Shown: piece by piece, positions 1-8,950 of the stretch
Layout of the letters: every line of letters begins with the position of its first letter
How positions within the stretch are numbered: position 1 is the stretch's first letter
Source of the DNA: Streptomyces hyderabadensis
Lineage (GTDB): Bacteria > Actinomycetota > Actinomycetes > Streptomycetales > Streptomycetaceae
Reading direction: 5' to 3'
Assembly: GCF_020404845.1 (NCBI RefSeq)
Contig: NZ_JAIOJZ010000047.1
Span: forward strand, 1 to 64,000
Length of the DNA stretch: 64,000 nt
The notes under the pieces: generated by a model
Told to the model about the DNA's origin: nothing
Seen by the model: the letters and a program-made list of their open reading frames with translations, nothing else
The model's database searches: none
Program-made: the position numbers and the translations under genes

Positions 1-186
1 CGTGTCCAGGACGTGGCCGAGCCGGCGCGTGTACTCGAACTCCAGGTGCGCCGGCTCGTCCAGGTCGACGTACGACTGCGGTGCCCCGTCGACGGTGAGC
101 AGCCAGGCCCGGGCCCGGTCGACGTCGGGCATCAGCTTGGCGGTGCCGTGGTCGGTGACCCGGCTGACCGGTACGGCTTCGTTCAC
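1..186 (-). CDS. Spermidine synthase-like protein, N-terminal part (runs off the window)
   Basis: Only the first 62 codons are present; the gene continues to the left of position 1. A GTG start at 184-186 gives a peptide that opens VNEAVPVSRVTDHGTAKLMP and continues with DVDRARAWLLTVDGAPQSYV and DLDEPAHLEFEYTRRLGHVL. This matches, from memory, the N-terminal segment of actinobacterial polyamine aminopropyltransferase-like (spermidine synthase family) proteins, whose SAM-binding core would follow outside the window. AGG lies only a few bases before the GTG, so the ribosome binding site is weak. It is co-directional with tuf3, about 47 nt downstream of it. The family call is moderate because no catalytic motif is visible. 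Confidence 0.6.
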   Translation of the reverse strand, partial: MNEAVPVSRVTDHGTAKLMPDVDRARAWLLTVDGAPQSYVDLDEPAHLEFEYTRRLGHVLDT

Positions 187-200
187 CTGCCCATTGTGCC

Positions 201-230
201 GGTGCCCGGCGGGTGCCGGTGCCCGGCGGG
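201..230. repeat. Short tandem repeat between tuf3 and the next gene
   Basis: GGTGCCCGGCGGGTGCC at 201-217 is followed directly by a second partial copy, GGTGCCCGGCGGG, at 218-230. It fills most of the short gap after the tuf3 stop codon. It is G/C-rich and could fold weakly. I see no T-run that would make it a clear terminator. Confidence 0.5.
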
Positions 231-233
231 CGC

Positions 234-1412
<1,179 letters not shown>

Positions 1413-1699
1413 GGCGGTACCTCGAAGCCTCGTGGCGGTGGTGGGGACCCCTGGGGCCGGCCGACCCTCCCCCTGCGGGGTCCGCCGGACGATCCGGGGA
1501 GGGTCAGCTTCGGGCGCCGTCGACTGCGGCGGTGAAGTGGGCGACGGCAGCCTTCGGGGCATCCGCGACCGCGGATGCTGCGAGGTGGAAGGCGTACCGG
1601 AACATGACGCCGATCATCGCCGACGCCTCGTCGCACGTCGAATGGTTTTTACGGGAACGGGAGTTCGACGCCACCGCCGTCCCGCGCGCCGGGGACCGG

Positions 1700-2422
1700 C
1701 TAGGGGCCGACGGTCCGCAGCGCCTCCCGGACGGACAGCGGTGCCAGGCGGGTCCGGTGCTCGGCCACGAAGGCGCGCACGGCGTCCGGGTCGGTCTTGG
1801 CGTACTCGCGCAGGCACCAGCCGACGGCCTTGCGGACGAAGAAGTCGCCGTGGCCCGCCTGGTGCAGGCAGTAGCCGAACAGGCGGTCGGTGTCGGTGTG
1901 TTCCTTGTAGCGCAGCTGGTGCAGGAGCGCCGCGCGGACCAGCCACAGGTCCTCGTCCTCGATCCAGGCGTCCATGTCCCGCGCGAGGCCGCGGTCGGCG
2001 GCGACCAGGCCCCCGACGACGTGCGCGGCGAGCAGGTCGACGGTGTCCCACCAGGGGACCGTGGTGAGCAGGTGCCGGACCACGGGCAGGAAACCGGACG
2101 AGCAGTGCGTCACATGGCGGCGCAGGTAGTCGACGGCGAAGTAGTGGTACTCGCGCTCGGGCAGCCGCCAGCAGCGCAGCGCGACCGCGGTGCAGTCCGA
2201 CTCGTCCGGCCGGGGCAGGCCCGCCAGCACGACGCGGGTCAGGGAGCGGCGAACGGGCGAGGTCAGGCCCAGGAAGGGGGCCGCGTCCTTCATGTACGCC
2301 CGCATCCCGGCGGCCCGCTCGGCGTCGGCCGCGGCGGCGTACTCACCGGTGAGCCGCTCCAGTACCGTGTCGGCCAGGGAGCTGTGCGGCGCGTCCGGAA
2401 TCCACCGGGCTGTGACGCTCAT
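1700..2422 (-). CDS. DNA alkylation repair protein (AlkD-like HEAT-repeat glycosylase)
   Basis: Predicted AlkD-family DNA glycosylase, which removes bulky or cationic N3/N7-alkylated bases without base flipping. The 240-residue protein from the ATG at 2422 (MSVTARWIPDAPHSSLADTV) is all alpha-helical in character. It carries the family signatures WWDTVDLLAAHVVG, WLVRAALLHQL and FVRKAVGWCLREYAK; the last holds the conserved Arg/Trp region of the AlkD DNA-binding cleft. An in-frame GTG-type start 27 nt upstream is possible, but it would leave almost no promoter space against the divergent membrane gene at 2472. The gene is monocistronic. Confidence 0.85.
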   Translation of the reverse strand: MSVTARWIPDAPHSSLADTVLERLTGEYAAAADAERAAGMRAYMKDAAPFLGLTSPVRRSLTRVVLAGLPRPDESDCTAVALRCWRLPEREYHYFAVDYLRRHVTHCSSGFLPVVRHLLTTVPWWDTVDLLAAHVVGGLVAADRGLARDMDAWIEDEDLWLVRAALLHQLRYKEHTDTDRLFGYCLHQAGHGDFFVRKAVGWCLREYAKTDPDAVRAFVAEHRTRLAPLSVREALRTVGP

Positions 2423-2471
2423 GAGACGCACCATACGGCGATCACACACATTTGTCGGTTAGTGTCACCGG

Positions 2472-3251
2472 ATGCTCGATGCCACCACCCGCTCTGGGGG
2501 CACCGCCACGGTCTCTCCCCGGACCGCCGCCACCGAACTCGCCGTCGCCACCGCCGCCGGACCGGTCGCGCCGACCGGCTTCGCCGCGCGTGTGACGAGA
2601 GTGCTGCTGTCGCCGTGGTCGCGGCTCTCCCTGCTGGTCGCCCTGCTGGCCTCGGCCGCGACGGCGGTGGTGCTGTTCCAGCCGCAGCAGTTGCTGACGA
2701 ACGGCTGGCCGCCGCAGCTCGGGGGTGCCGCGGCGGCGCTCGCGTACGCGGTGGCGTACGGGCTGTGCACGGTGGCCTTCGTGCCGCGCCCGCTGCTGAA
2801 CCTGGCGGCCGGCGCGCTGTTCGGCTCGCAGTTGGGGCTGGCCTCGGCGCTGGCGGGCACGGTGCTCGGCGCCGGGATCGCCTTCTGTCTGGGCCGGGTG
2901 CTCGGCCAGGAGGCGCTGCGTCCGCTGCTGCGGGGCAAGTGGCTGAAGGCCGCGGACGGGCAGCTCAGCAGGCACGGCTTCCGCTCGATGCTGGCGGCGC
3001 GGCTCTTCCCCGGGGTGCCGTTCGCCGCGGCCAACTACTGCGCCGCCGTGTCCCGCATGGGCCTGCTGCCCTTCCTGCTGGCGACGGCGCTCGGTTCGAT
3101 CCCCAACACGGCCGCCTACGTCGTCGCGGGTGCCCGGGCCTCGACGCCGACGTCTCCCGCCTTCCTGATCGCGCTGGCCTGCATCGCCCTGCCGGGGCTC
3201 GCGGGCGCGGTGGTGGCCTGGCGCAAGCGGCACCGGCTGCGCGGGCGCTGA
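2472..3251 (+). CDS. TVP38/TMEM64 (DedA-superfamily) integral membrane protein
   Basis: 259-residue polytopic membrane protein. A short Thr/Ala-rich N-terminal tail is followed by about six hydrophobic segments. The diagnostic SNARE-associated/VTT core is visible as FVPRPLLNLAAGALFGSQLG, GRVLGQEALR and ARLFPGVPFAAANYCAAVS (the conserved R-x-x-P-x-x-P-x-x-x-x-N pattern). Bacterial members are linked to lipid scrambling and envelope homeostasis, but the substrate of this one is unknown. It is divergent from the AlkD-like gene across about 50 nt, so the two promoters must overlap or be very compact. Confidence 0.85.
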   Translation: MLDATTRSGGTATVSPRTAATELAVATAAGPVAPTGFAARVTRVLLSPWSRLSLLVALLASAATAVVLFQPQQLLTNGWPPQLGGAAAALAYAVAYGLCTVAFVPRPLLNLAAGALFGSQLGLASALAGTVLGAGIAFCLGRVLGQEALRPLLRGKWLKAADGQLSRHGFRSMLAARLFPGVPFAAANYCAAVSRMGLLPFLLATALGSIPNTAAYVVAGARASTPTSPAFLIALACIALPGLAGAVVAWRKRHRLRGR

Positions 3252-3280
3252 ACGGGCGCTGCACCGGCGCTGACGGGGCG

Positions 3281-4450
3281 TTACACGGCTTCCAGGATCA
3301 TGGCGTTGGCGAGGCCGCCCGCCTCGCACATGGTCTGCAGGCCGTAGCGGGCGCCGCGCTGGTGCAGGGCGTGGACGAGGGTCGTGGTCAGGCGGGTGCC
3401 GCTGGCGCCGAGGGGATGACCGAGCGCGATGGCGCCGCCGTGCACGTTGACCTTGTCGAGGTCGGCGCCGGTCTCCTGCTGCCAGGCCAGCACGACGCTC
3501 GCGAAGGCCTCGTTGACCTCGAAGAGGTCGATGTCGCCGAGCGAGAGCGACGCCCGGCGCAGCACCTTCTCGGTGGCCGGGACGACGCCGGTGAGCATCA
3601 GCAGCGGGTCGGAGCCGGTGACGGCGAAGCTGTGCAGCCGGGCGAGGGGGCGCAGGCCGAGTCGGGCCGCGGTCTCGCTCGACGTGATCAGCACGGCGGA
3701 GGCACCGTCGTTGACCGGGCTGGCGTTTCCGGCGGTGACGTTCCACTCGATCTGCGGGAACCGTTCGGCGAAGGCCGGGTCGTGGTAGGCGGGCCGCAGG
3801 CCGGCCAGGACCTCGACGCCGGTGGCCGGACGCACGCACTCGTCGCGCGACACCCCGTCCAGGGGCGCGATCTCGGCGTCGAAGCGGCCGGCGTCCCAGG
3901 CGGCCGCGGCCTTGTGGTGCGAGGAGACGGCGAAGGCGTCCATGCGCTCCCGGGTGAGCGACCACTCGGCGGCGATCAGCTCGGCGCTGATGCCCTGCGG
4001 GACGAGCCCATCCGGGTAGCGGGCGGCGATGCCGGGACCGAAGGGGTCGGCGTCGGGCGGCACGTTCGACCACATCGGCACCCGGCTCATGGACTCGACC
4101 CCGCAGGCGACGACCAGGTCGTACGCCCCGGCGAGGACGCCCTGCGCGGCGAAGTGGACGGCCTGCTGGGAGGAGCCGCACTGCCGGTCCACGGTGGTCG
4201 CGGGGACGGACTCGGGGAAGCCCGCCGAGAGCAGGGCGTAGCGGGTGGTGTTCATGGCCTGCTCGCCGACCTGGTCCACGGTGCCGCCGATGACGTCGTC
4301 GATCAGCGCCGGGTCGACCCCGGACCGCTCGACGAGGGTGCGCAGGGTGTGGGCGAGGAGTTCCACGGGGTGGACGTGGGCGAGGGCGCCGTTCGGTCTG
4401 CCCTTGCCCATCGGGGTGCGTACGGCTTCCACGACGACTGCGTCACGCAT
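3281..4450 (-). CDS. Acetyl-CoA acetyltransferase / 3-ketoacyl-CoA thiolase
   Basis: 389-residue thiolase that condenses two acyl-CoAs or cleaves 3-ketoacyl-CoA in fatty-acid or steroid-type beta-oxidation. The nucleophilic cysteine lies in DRQCGSSQQAVHFAAQG, the catalytic His in GGAIALGHPLGASGTR, and the second active-site cysteine in TMCEAGGLANAMILE. Length and the N-terminus MRDAVVVEAVRTPMGKG are typical of the FadA/FadA5 type. It is divergent from an HxlR regulator, and the gap between them holds three direct repeats, so regulation by that neighbour is likely (inference). Physiological direction and chain-length preference cannot be read from the sequence. Confidence 0.92.
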   Translation of the reverse strand: MRDAVVVEAVRTPMGKGRPNGALAHVHPVELLAHTLRTLVERSGVDPALIDDVIGGTVDQVGEQAMNTTRYALLSAGFPESVPATTVDRQCGSSQQAVHFAAQGVLAGAYDLVVACGVESMSRVPMWSNVPPDADPFGPGIAARYPDGLVPQGISAELIAAEWSLTRERMDAFAVSSHHKAAAAWDAGRFDAEIAPLDGVSRDECVRPATGVEVLAGLRPAYHDPAFAERFPQIEWNVTAGNASPVNDGASAVLITSSETAARLGLRPLARLHSFAVTGSDPLLMLTGVVPATEKVLRRASLSLGDIDLFEVNEAFASVVLAWQQETGADLDKVNVHGGAIALGHPLGASGTRLTTTLVHALHQRGARYGLQTMCEAGGLANAMILEAV

Positions 4451-4486
4451 GGTGCGGGCCTCCGGTGCTCGGTGGTCGGCGGACTG

Positions 4487-4559
4487 CCGGTGAGTGAGGA
4501 ACGGGGACTACCAGTGAGTAGGAAATCTGGACTCACCATAGCCCGGTGAGTTGGAAAAT
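4487..4559. promoter_or_regulatory. Three direct repeats in the thiolase/HxlR divergent promoter
   Basis: Three copies of a CCRGTGAGT-n-GGAA element lie between the divergent genes: CCGGTGAGTGAGGAAC (4487-4502), CCAGTGAGTAGGAAAT (4511-4526) and CCGGTGAGTTGGAAAAT (4543-4559). An inverted ACTCACC sits at 4531-4537. Copy spacing is 24 and 32 bp. The position argues for an operator read by the adjacent HxlR protein and controlling the thiolase gene, its own gene or both; no binding has been shown. Confidence 0.6.
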
Positions 4560-4595
4560 CAAACCCTCTCCTGCTCCTCGCCTAGACTGGCCGGC

Positions 4596-5069
4596 ATGGC
4601 CGCCGCTCCCAAGAACCCGCGCCCCTGCTCCATCGCCGACACCCTGGCGCTCGTCGGCGAGAAGTACTCCCTGCTCGTCCTGCGCGAGGTCTGCCTCGGC
4701 AACGGCCGCTTCGACCAACTGGTGCGCAACACCGGCGCCCCGCGCGACATCCTCACCACCCGGCTGCGGCGGCTGGTCGACGCGGGGATCCTGGACCGGC
4801 GGCCGTACAGCGAGCGCCCGCCGCGCTTCGAGTACCGGCCCACCCGGGCGGGCCTGGAGCTGGAGCCGGTCCTGATGACCCTCATGGCGTGGGGGGACCG
4901 GCATCTGCACGCGGACGACGACCGCCCGATGGTGATCGAGCACGCCTGCGGCCACGAACTGGTCCCGCAGGTCATCTGCCCCGCCTGCGGCGACACCGTC
5001 CGGCACGAGGACCTGACCGCCCATCCGCAGGCCGCGGGCTGGACGGTGGCGGGCCCCGCGGTGGCGTAG
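4596..5069 (+). CDS. HxlR family winged-helix transcriptional regulator
   Basis: 157-residue regulator. The HxlR signature is clear: CSIADTLALVGEKYSLLVLR, then FDQLVRNTGAPRDILTTRLR (recognition region), then the wing YSERPPRFEYRPTRAGLELE. The N-terminal Cys (RPCS) is the residue that serves as redox or aldehyde sensor in some HxlR proteins. The C-terminal tail CGHELVPQVICPACGD has a Cys/His spacing like a small zinc knuckle, which goes beyond the minimal family fold. The ATG at 4596 is preferred over an upstream in-frame ATG at 4551 because the latter would overlap the repeat elements. Divergent from the thiolase. Confidence 0.9.
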   Translation: MAAAPKNPRPCSIADTLALVGEKYSLLVLREVCLGNGRFDQLVRNTGAPRDILTTRLRRLVDAGILDRRPYSERPPRFEYRPTRAGLELEPVLMTLMAWGDRHLHADDDRPMVIEHACGHELVPQVICPACGDTVRHEDLTAHPQAAGWTVAGPAVA

Positions 5070-5221
5070 GGGGCTGCTCACCCCCCGTCGTCCGGGGTTC
5101 ATTTCGGGGCGCTACGCTGCCCCTCGGCACGCCAGGTCCCGATCACCGCACGCGACGGTTCGGCGTGTCCGCCGACCGTTTCTCGCCGTTCCTCGATCGC
5201 CGCTTGGACTGACGTAACTCC

Positions 5222-6097
5222 ATGTCTTGGTTTGAATCCCTCGTCCTCGGACTCGTCCAGGGGCTGACCGAGTTCCTCCCCGTGTCCTCCAGCGCGCACC
5301 TGCGGCTGACCGCGGCCTTCTCCGGCTGGCACGACCCGGGCGCGGCCTTCACGGCGATCACGCAGATCGGCACCGAGGCCGCGGTGCTCATCTACTTCCG
5401 CAAGGACATCGGGCGGATCATCTCGGCGTGGGCGCGCTCGCTCACCGACAAGTCCATGCGCCACAACCCCGACGCCCGCATGGGCTGGCTGGTGATCGTC
5501 GGCTCGATCCCGATCGGTGTGCTCGGCCTGACGCTGAAGGACCAGATCGAGGGCCCGTTCCGCGACCTGCGGATCACCGCGACGATGCTGATCGTGGTCG
5601 GCGTGATCATCGGCATCGCCGACCGCATGGCCGCCCGGGACGAGAAGGGCGGCCGGCACCGAGCACCGCAGCAGCGCAAGGAGCTGGAGAACCTGGGCGT
5701 GCGGGACGGTCTGATCTACGGCCTCTGCCAGGCGGCGGCCCTCATCCCCGGCGTCTCGCGCTCCGGCGCGACCATCAGCGGCGGACTCTTCATGGGCTAC
5801 CGGCGCGAGGCGGCCGCCCGGTACTCGTTCCTGCTCGCCATCCCCGCGGTGCTCGCCTCCGGCGTGTTCGAGCTGAAGGACGCGATGGAGAGCGACCACG
5901 TCTCCTGGGGACCGACGCTCTTCGCCACGGTCATCGCCTTCGCCACCGGGTACGCGGTCATCGCCTGGTTCATGAAGTTCATCTCCACCAAGAGCTTCAT
6001 GCCGTTCGTCTGGTACCGCATCGCACTCGGTGTGGTGGTGATTGCGCTGGTCAGCATGGGGGTGCTGAGCCCGCACGCGGGCGAATCCGGCGGCTGA
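5222..6097 (+). CDS. uppP: Undecaprenyl-diphosphate phosphatase (BacA type)
   Basis: Integral membrane phosphatase that recycles undecaprenyl pyrophosphate to the monophosphate carrier needed for peptidoglycan and other cell-wall polymers; it also confers basal bacitracin resistance. The 291-residue protein has both family signatures: GLTEFLPVSSSAHL (catalytic Glu and Ser-rich loop) and PGVSRSGATISGG (Arg loop). The chain has about eight hydrophobic segments. A diverged second copy of its last 32 codons lies at 9942-10040, suggesting that the reading frame here came in with, or was rebuilt by, an insertion event. Confidence 0.95.
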   Translation: MSWFESLVLGLVQGLTEFLPVSSSAHLRLTAAFSGWHDPGAAFTAITQIGTEAAVLIYFRKDIGRIISAWARSLTDKSMRHNPDARMGWLVIVGSIPIGVLGLTLKDQIEGPFRDLRITATMLIVVGVIIGIADRMAARDEKGGRHRAPQQRKELENLGVRDGLIYGLCQAAALIPGVSRSGATISGGLFMGYRREAAARYSFLLAIPAVLASGVFELKDAMESDHVSWGPTLFATVIAFATGYAVIAWFMKFISTKSFMPFVWYRIALGVVVIALVSMGVLSPHAGESGG

Positions 6098-6146
6098 ACC
6101 AGGGCCGCGCGGGCCGGACCGGCGATTCAGGCTGCCCCCGGAGTTC

Positions 6147-6180
6147 GGGGCGCCCAGGCTCTTGCTGCGCCTGGGGCCCC
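6147..6180. terminator. Hairpin between convergent uppP and the response regulator
   Basis: GGGGCGCCCAGGC (6147-6159) can pair, with one bulge, with GCCTGGGGCCCC (6169-6180) around the loop TCTTGCTGC. It lies between two convergent genes and is probably a bidirectional terminator. No T-tract is evident. Confidence 0.5.
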
Positions 6181-6208
6181 TGCATGACTCACTCCACCGG
6201 CGCGGCGG

Positions 6209-6814
6209 TCACAGCCAGCCGTTGTCCTCCGCGAGCCGGGCCGCCTCGGCGCGGGTACGGGCCTGTGTCTTGCCGATCGCCGACGACAGATGGTTGCGCA
6301 CAGTGCCCTGGGACAGCCGGAGCGTCCTGGCGATGTCGGCCACGGTGCCACCCTCGGCGGCGGCGCGCAGTACGTCCGCCTCGCGCCCGGTCAGCGGGCT
6401 CGCACCGCCGGCCAGCGCTTCCGCGGCCAGGGCCGGATCCACGAAGCGCAGGCCGGAGTGGACCCGGCGGATCGCGTCGACCAGTTGTTCGGGTGGGGAG
6501 TCCTTCACGACGTATCCGGATGCGCCCGCGGACATCGCCCGCGAGAGGTAGCCGGGCCGACTGAAGGTCGTGCAGATGATGGTGCGGCAGCCGGGCAGCG
6601 CCCGCTGGAGGTCGGCGGCGACGGCCAGGCCGTCCCGGCCGGGCATCTGCACGTCGAGCAGCGCGATGTCGGGCGCGGTCCGCTGCGCGGCGGCCAGCGC
6701 CTCGGTGCCGGTGCCGACCTCGGCGACCACGTCGAGATCGGGCTCGAGTCGGAGCACGGCGGCGAGGGCCCCGCGTACGAGTGCCTGGTCGTCGGCCAGC
6801 AGGACACGGATCAT
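6209..6814 (-). CDS. NarL/LuxR family response regulator
   Basis: 201-residue two-component regulator. The receiver domain (1-120) shows the acidic pocket LLADDQ, the phospho-acceptor Asp in IALLDVQMPGRDG, the Thr switch in ICTTF and the Lys in YVVKDSPP. The C-terminal LuxR-type HTH (about 137-195) reads LTGREADVLRAAAEGGTVAD and RTLRLSQGTVRNHLSSAI. It lies 27 nt downstream of the histidine kinase gene on the same strand, so the two form one operon and a cognate DesKR/LiaRS-like pair. The signal is unknown. It belongs to the segment bounded by the uppP copies. Confidence 0.93.
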   Translation of the reverse strand: MIRVLLADDQALVRGALAAVLRLEPDLDVVAEVGTGTEALAAAQRTAPDIALLDVQMPGRDGLAVAADLQRALPGCRTIICTTFSRPGYLSRAMSAGASGYVVKDSPPEQLVDAIRRVHSGLRFVDPALAAEALAGGASPLTGREADVLRAAAEGGTVADIARTLRLSQGTVRNHLSSAIGKTQARTRAEAARLAEDNGWL

Positions 6815-6841
6815 GTCGGTTCGGTTCCCTTGCGGCTCGGT

Positions 6842-8092
6842 TCATTCGGTTCCCGGGCGCTCGGTTCCCGGTGGCTCGGTCGCCCGTGCAGGTCGCCAAG
6901 GCTGCGCAGGAGTGGGAGGGATCGCCTGGGCGGGCCCGCGGGCGATGACGTGGAACCCGCCGCCGGGGGCATACCGGTGTTCGAGGGTGCCAGACACCGC
7001 AGACAGCCGTTCGGTGAGACCGGTCAGCCCGTTCCCGGCACCCGGCCCGCTCGTGGAACTGCCGTTGTCGGAGACCTCGACCCAGTCGGGCCCCATGCGG
7101 ACAGTGCACAGTTCGGCGTCGGAGTGCCGCAGCACGTTGGTGACCGCCTCCCGCACGACGTAGCCGAACACCTCGCGCAGCTCGGGGTGCACGACGTCGG
7201 TCGAGGCGGGCAGATCGGCCCGTACGCCGGCGGCGCCCAGAGCCATACGGGCACCGGCCAGCTCGCTGTCCAGCGACAGGGTGCGGTAGCCCGAGATGGT
7301 CGCGCGCACATCGGACAGCGCCGTGCGCGCCATGTTCTCCAGCTCGGTGACCTGGCCGACGGCGACGGCCACGTCCCCTGAGGACTCCAGGACCCGCCGG
7401 GTCAGACCCAGTTTGACGGTTATCGTCGAGAGGCTGTGGCCGAGGACGTCGTGCATGTCCCGGGCGACCCGCTCCCGCTCCTCGTTCACAGCCAGTCGCC
7501 TGACCTGCTCGCGGGTGGCACGCAGGTGACCGATGGTGAAGTTGAGCGCGAAGACAGTGCCGAGCGCCGCGGTCACCCCGGCGAGGGTGGCCACCTGTGC
7601 CCAGGCCACCTCGCCCTGGGCGAGCCGCATCCAGACGACCTGCCCCAGCACCGTACCGAGGCCGAGCAGCAAGGCGTAGCGCAGCGGCAGCAGCATGAGG
7701 CCGATCGAGAGGGTGTAGGTCAGATCGGTCAGATAGGCCGACTTCCCCAGCAGGACGGCCGGGGCTGCCCCGAGCAGGAACATCACGGCCACGATGGCGA
7801 CGCGCCCGCGTCGCAGCGCCATCGGCCCGTACCAGGGTGCCAGCAGGCAGCCGACGCCGTAGCAGGCGACAAGACCGATCGCGAGCGAGGTGAGCGGCGC
7901 AGATCTGGTGCCGTGCGCGATGTCCACGGCCTGCACGATCAAGGTGAGGGAGGCCAGCGCCATGGCCACGGCGACGACCACACGGCCCCGGTCGTACGCG
8001 CCGTGACGGCCCGGCTGGTCCTTCCAGAAACTCCAGTCCGGCCACCGGTAGGCGGAGAATTCGTCCGGATCGCGTACGCCCATGTCGATCAT
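6842..8092 (-). CDS. Sensor histidine kinase (HisKA_3 / DesK-like)
   Basis: 416-residue membrane kinase. The N-terminal half has about five to six hydrophobic segments (roughly residues 37-190) with hardly any extracytoplasmic domain, suggesting intramembrane sensing. The dimerisation box ERVARDMHDVLGHSLST places the phospho-acceptor His near residue 214. The ATPase shows N-box VREAVTNVLRHS and G-boxes VSDNGSST and GNGLTGLTERL. The C-terminus ends in a low-complexity PPGTERPGTE tail encoded by CGGTTCC-type repeats. The ATG at 8092 is chosen; an ATG at 8083 is also possible, and a longer upstream extension is not hydrophobic or conserved-looking. Confidence 0.9.
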   Translation of the reverse strand: MIDMGVRDPDEFSAYRWPDWSFWKDQPGRHGAYDRGRVVVAVAMALASLTLIVQAVDIAHGTRSAPLTSLAIGLVACYGVGCLLAPWYGPMALRRGRVAIVAVMFLLGAAPAVLLGKSAYLTDLTYTLSIGLMLLPLRYALLLGLGTVLGQVVWMRLAQGEVAWAQVATLAGVTAALGTVFALNFTIGHLRATREQVRRLAVNEERERVARDMHDVLGHSLSTITVKLGLTRRVLESSGDVAVAVGQVTELENMARTALSDVRATISGYRTLSLDSELAGARMALGAAGVRADLPASTDVVHPELREVFGYVVREAVTNVLRHSDAELCTVRMGPDWVEVSDNGSSTSGPGAGNGLTGLTERLSAVSGTLEHRYAPGGGFHVIARGPAQAIPPTPAQPWRPARATEPPGTERPGTE

Positions 8093-8261
8093 GCTATGCC
8101 CGGCTGTCGAGGAGGCGCCCGAACGGCGGCCCGGTGCGTGAGGCACAAGTCATGCAGCCAAGTGTCGCCCGACCGGGACCCGCGCCCCGTCCGGGTTGTC
8201 ACCCGGTCATGCATGACAAATGGCATGGGTACGTCCGGCGACCGGATGCTGTAGTGAAGAC

Positions 8262-8741
8262 ATGTTGCACGCGAAGAGGATCGGTCTGCCGGCCCAGGAG
8301 TACGAGATCGTCGAGGACGGCCGGGCGCTGACGACGTTCTCCTTGCGCCGAGGCCGCGTCGGCGCACGGTTCACCCTGCACGGGGCCGACCACCTCGTCC
8401 GCACGCACCGTTTCAGCGGTGTCTACGAACTGCTCGACGCCGACGGGACCGCCGTCGCGACCACGGACCGGGTGAGCCGCAGCTGGAACCTGACGTCCTC
8501 CGGGCGGATCGTCCCGTTCCGGCAGACCGCGGCGGCGGGCCGGGAGTACACGATGCTCGGCGACACCGGTGAGCCGGTCGGCACGATCCGCCGCACCGGT
8601 CACCTCCGCACCGAGGCGACTGCCGACCTGCCGGGTCTGGACCCCCTGCTCCAGGTCTTCGCGCTCGTCGTCGTGCTGCTGCGCAGGCGGCGCAAGCGGG
8701 CAGCGGCAGCGGTCCGGTCCGGATCGCTGGCGGGCGGCTGA
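8262..8741 (+). CDS. Hypothetical protein, beta-rich, possibly LURP/tubby-like
   Basis: 159-residue protein of unrecognised family. From the ATG at 8262 the sequence alternates short beta-type stretches (EYEIVEDGRALTTFSLRR, FSGVYELLDADGTAVATTDR). A C-terminal hydrophobic stretch LLQVFALVVVLLRRRRKRAA ends in a basic cluster and could be a membrane tail. The strand pattern vaguely recalls LURP-one/scramblase-like beta barrels; this is a guess. It is divergent from the histidine kinase across about 170 nt, and the pair may be functionally linked. Confidence 0.65.
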   Translation: MLHAKRIGLPAQEYEIVEDGRALTTFSLRRGRVGARFTLHGADHLVRTHRFSGVYELLDADGTAVATTDRVSRSWNLTSSGRIVPFRQTAAAGREYTMLGDTGEPVGTIRRTGHLRTEATADLPGLDPLLQVFALVVVLLRRRRKRAAAAVRSGSLAGG

Positions 8742-8950
8742 CCCTCCGGCCCGACAAGGAAAGTGGACAGGACATCCGTGTGCCCCGGCCCCTGCCCCGG
8801 TTCTGCCGACGCGTCGGTCCCACGCGCGTGGCGCGGATGTCCGATCGGGCAGGCCGTACCGCTCCGCCGCCCCTACGCCACTCGTACGCCATCCCTACGT
8901 GATCCACAAGCAAGTCGTCTGCCTGTCGAAGGGCCTGACAAGGAGTACAC

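Noticed and set aside
1532..4549. Open frame of 1005 codons over AlkD-like, TVP38 and thiolase genes
   Set aside because: Spans three real genes on both strands; the translation is low-complexity and the true genes have clear family motifs.
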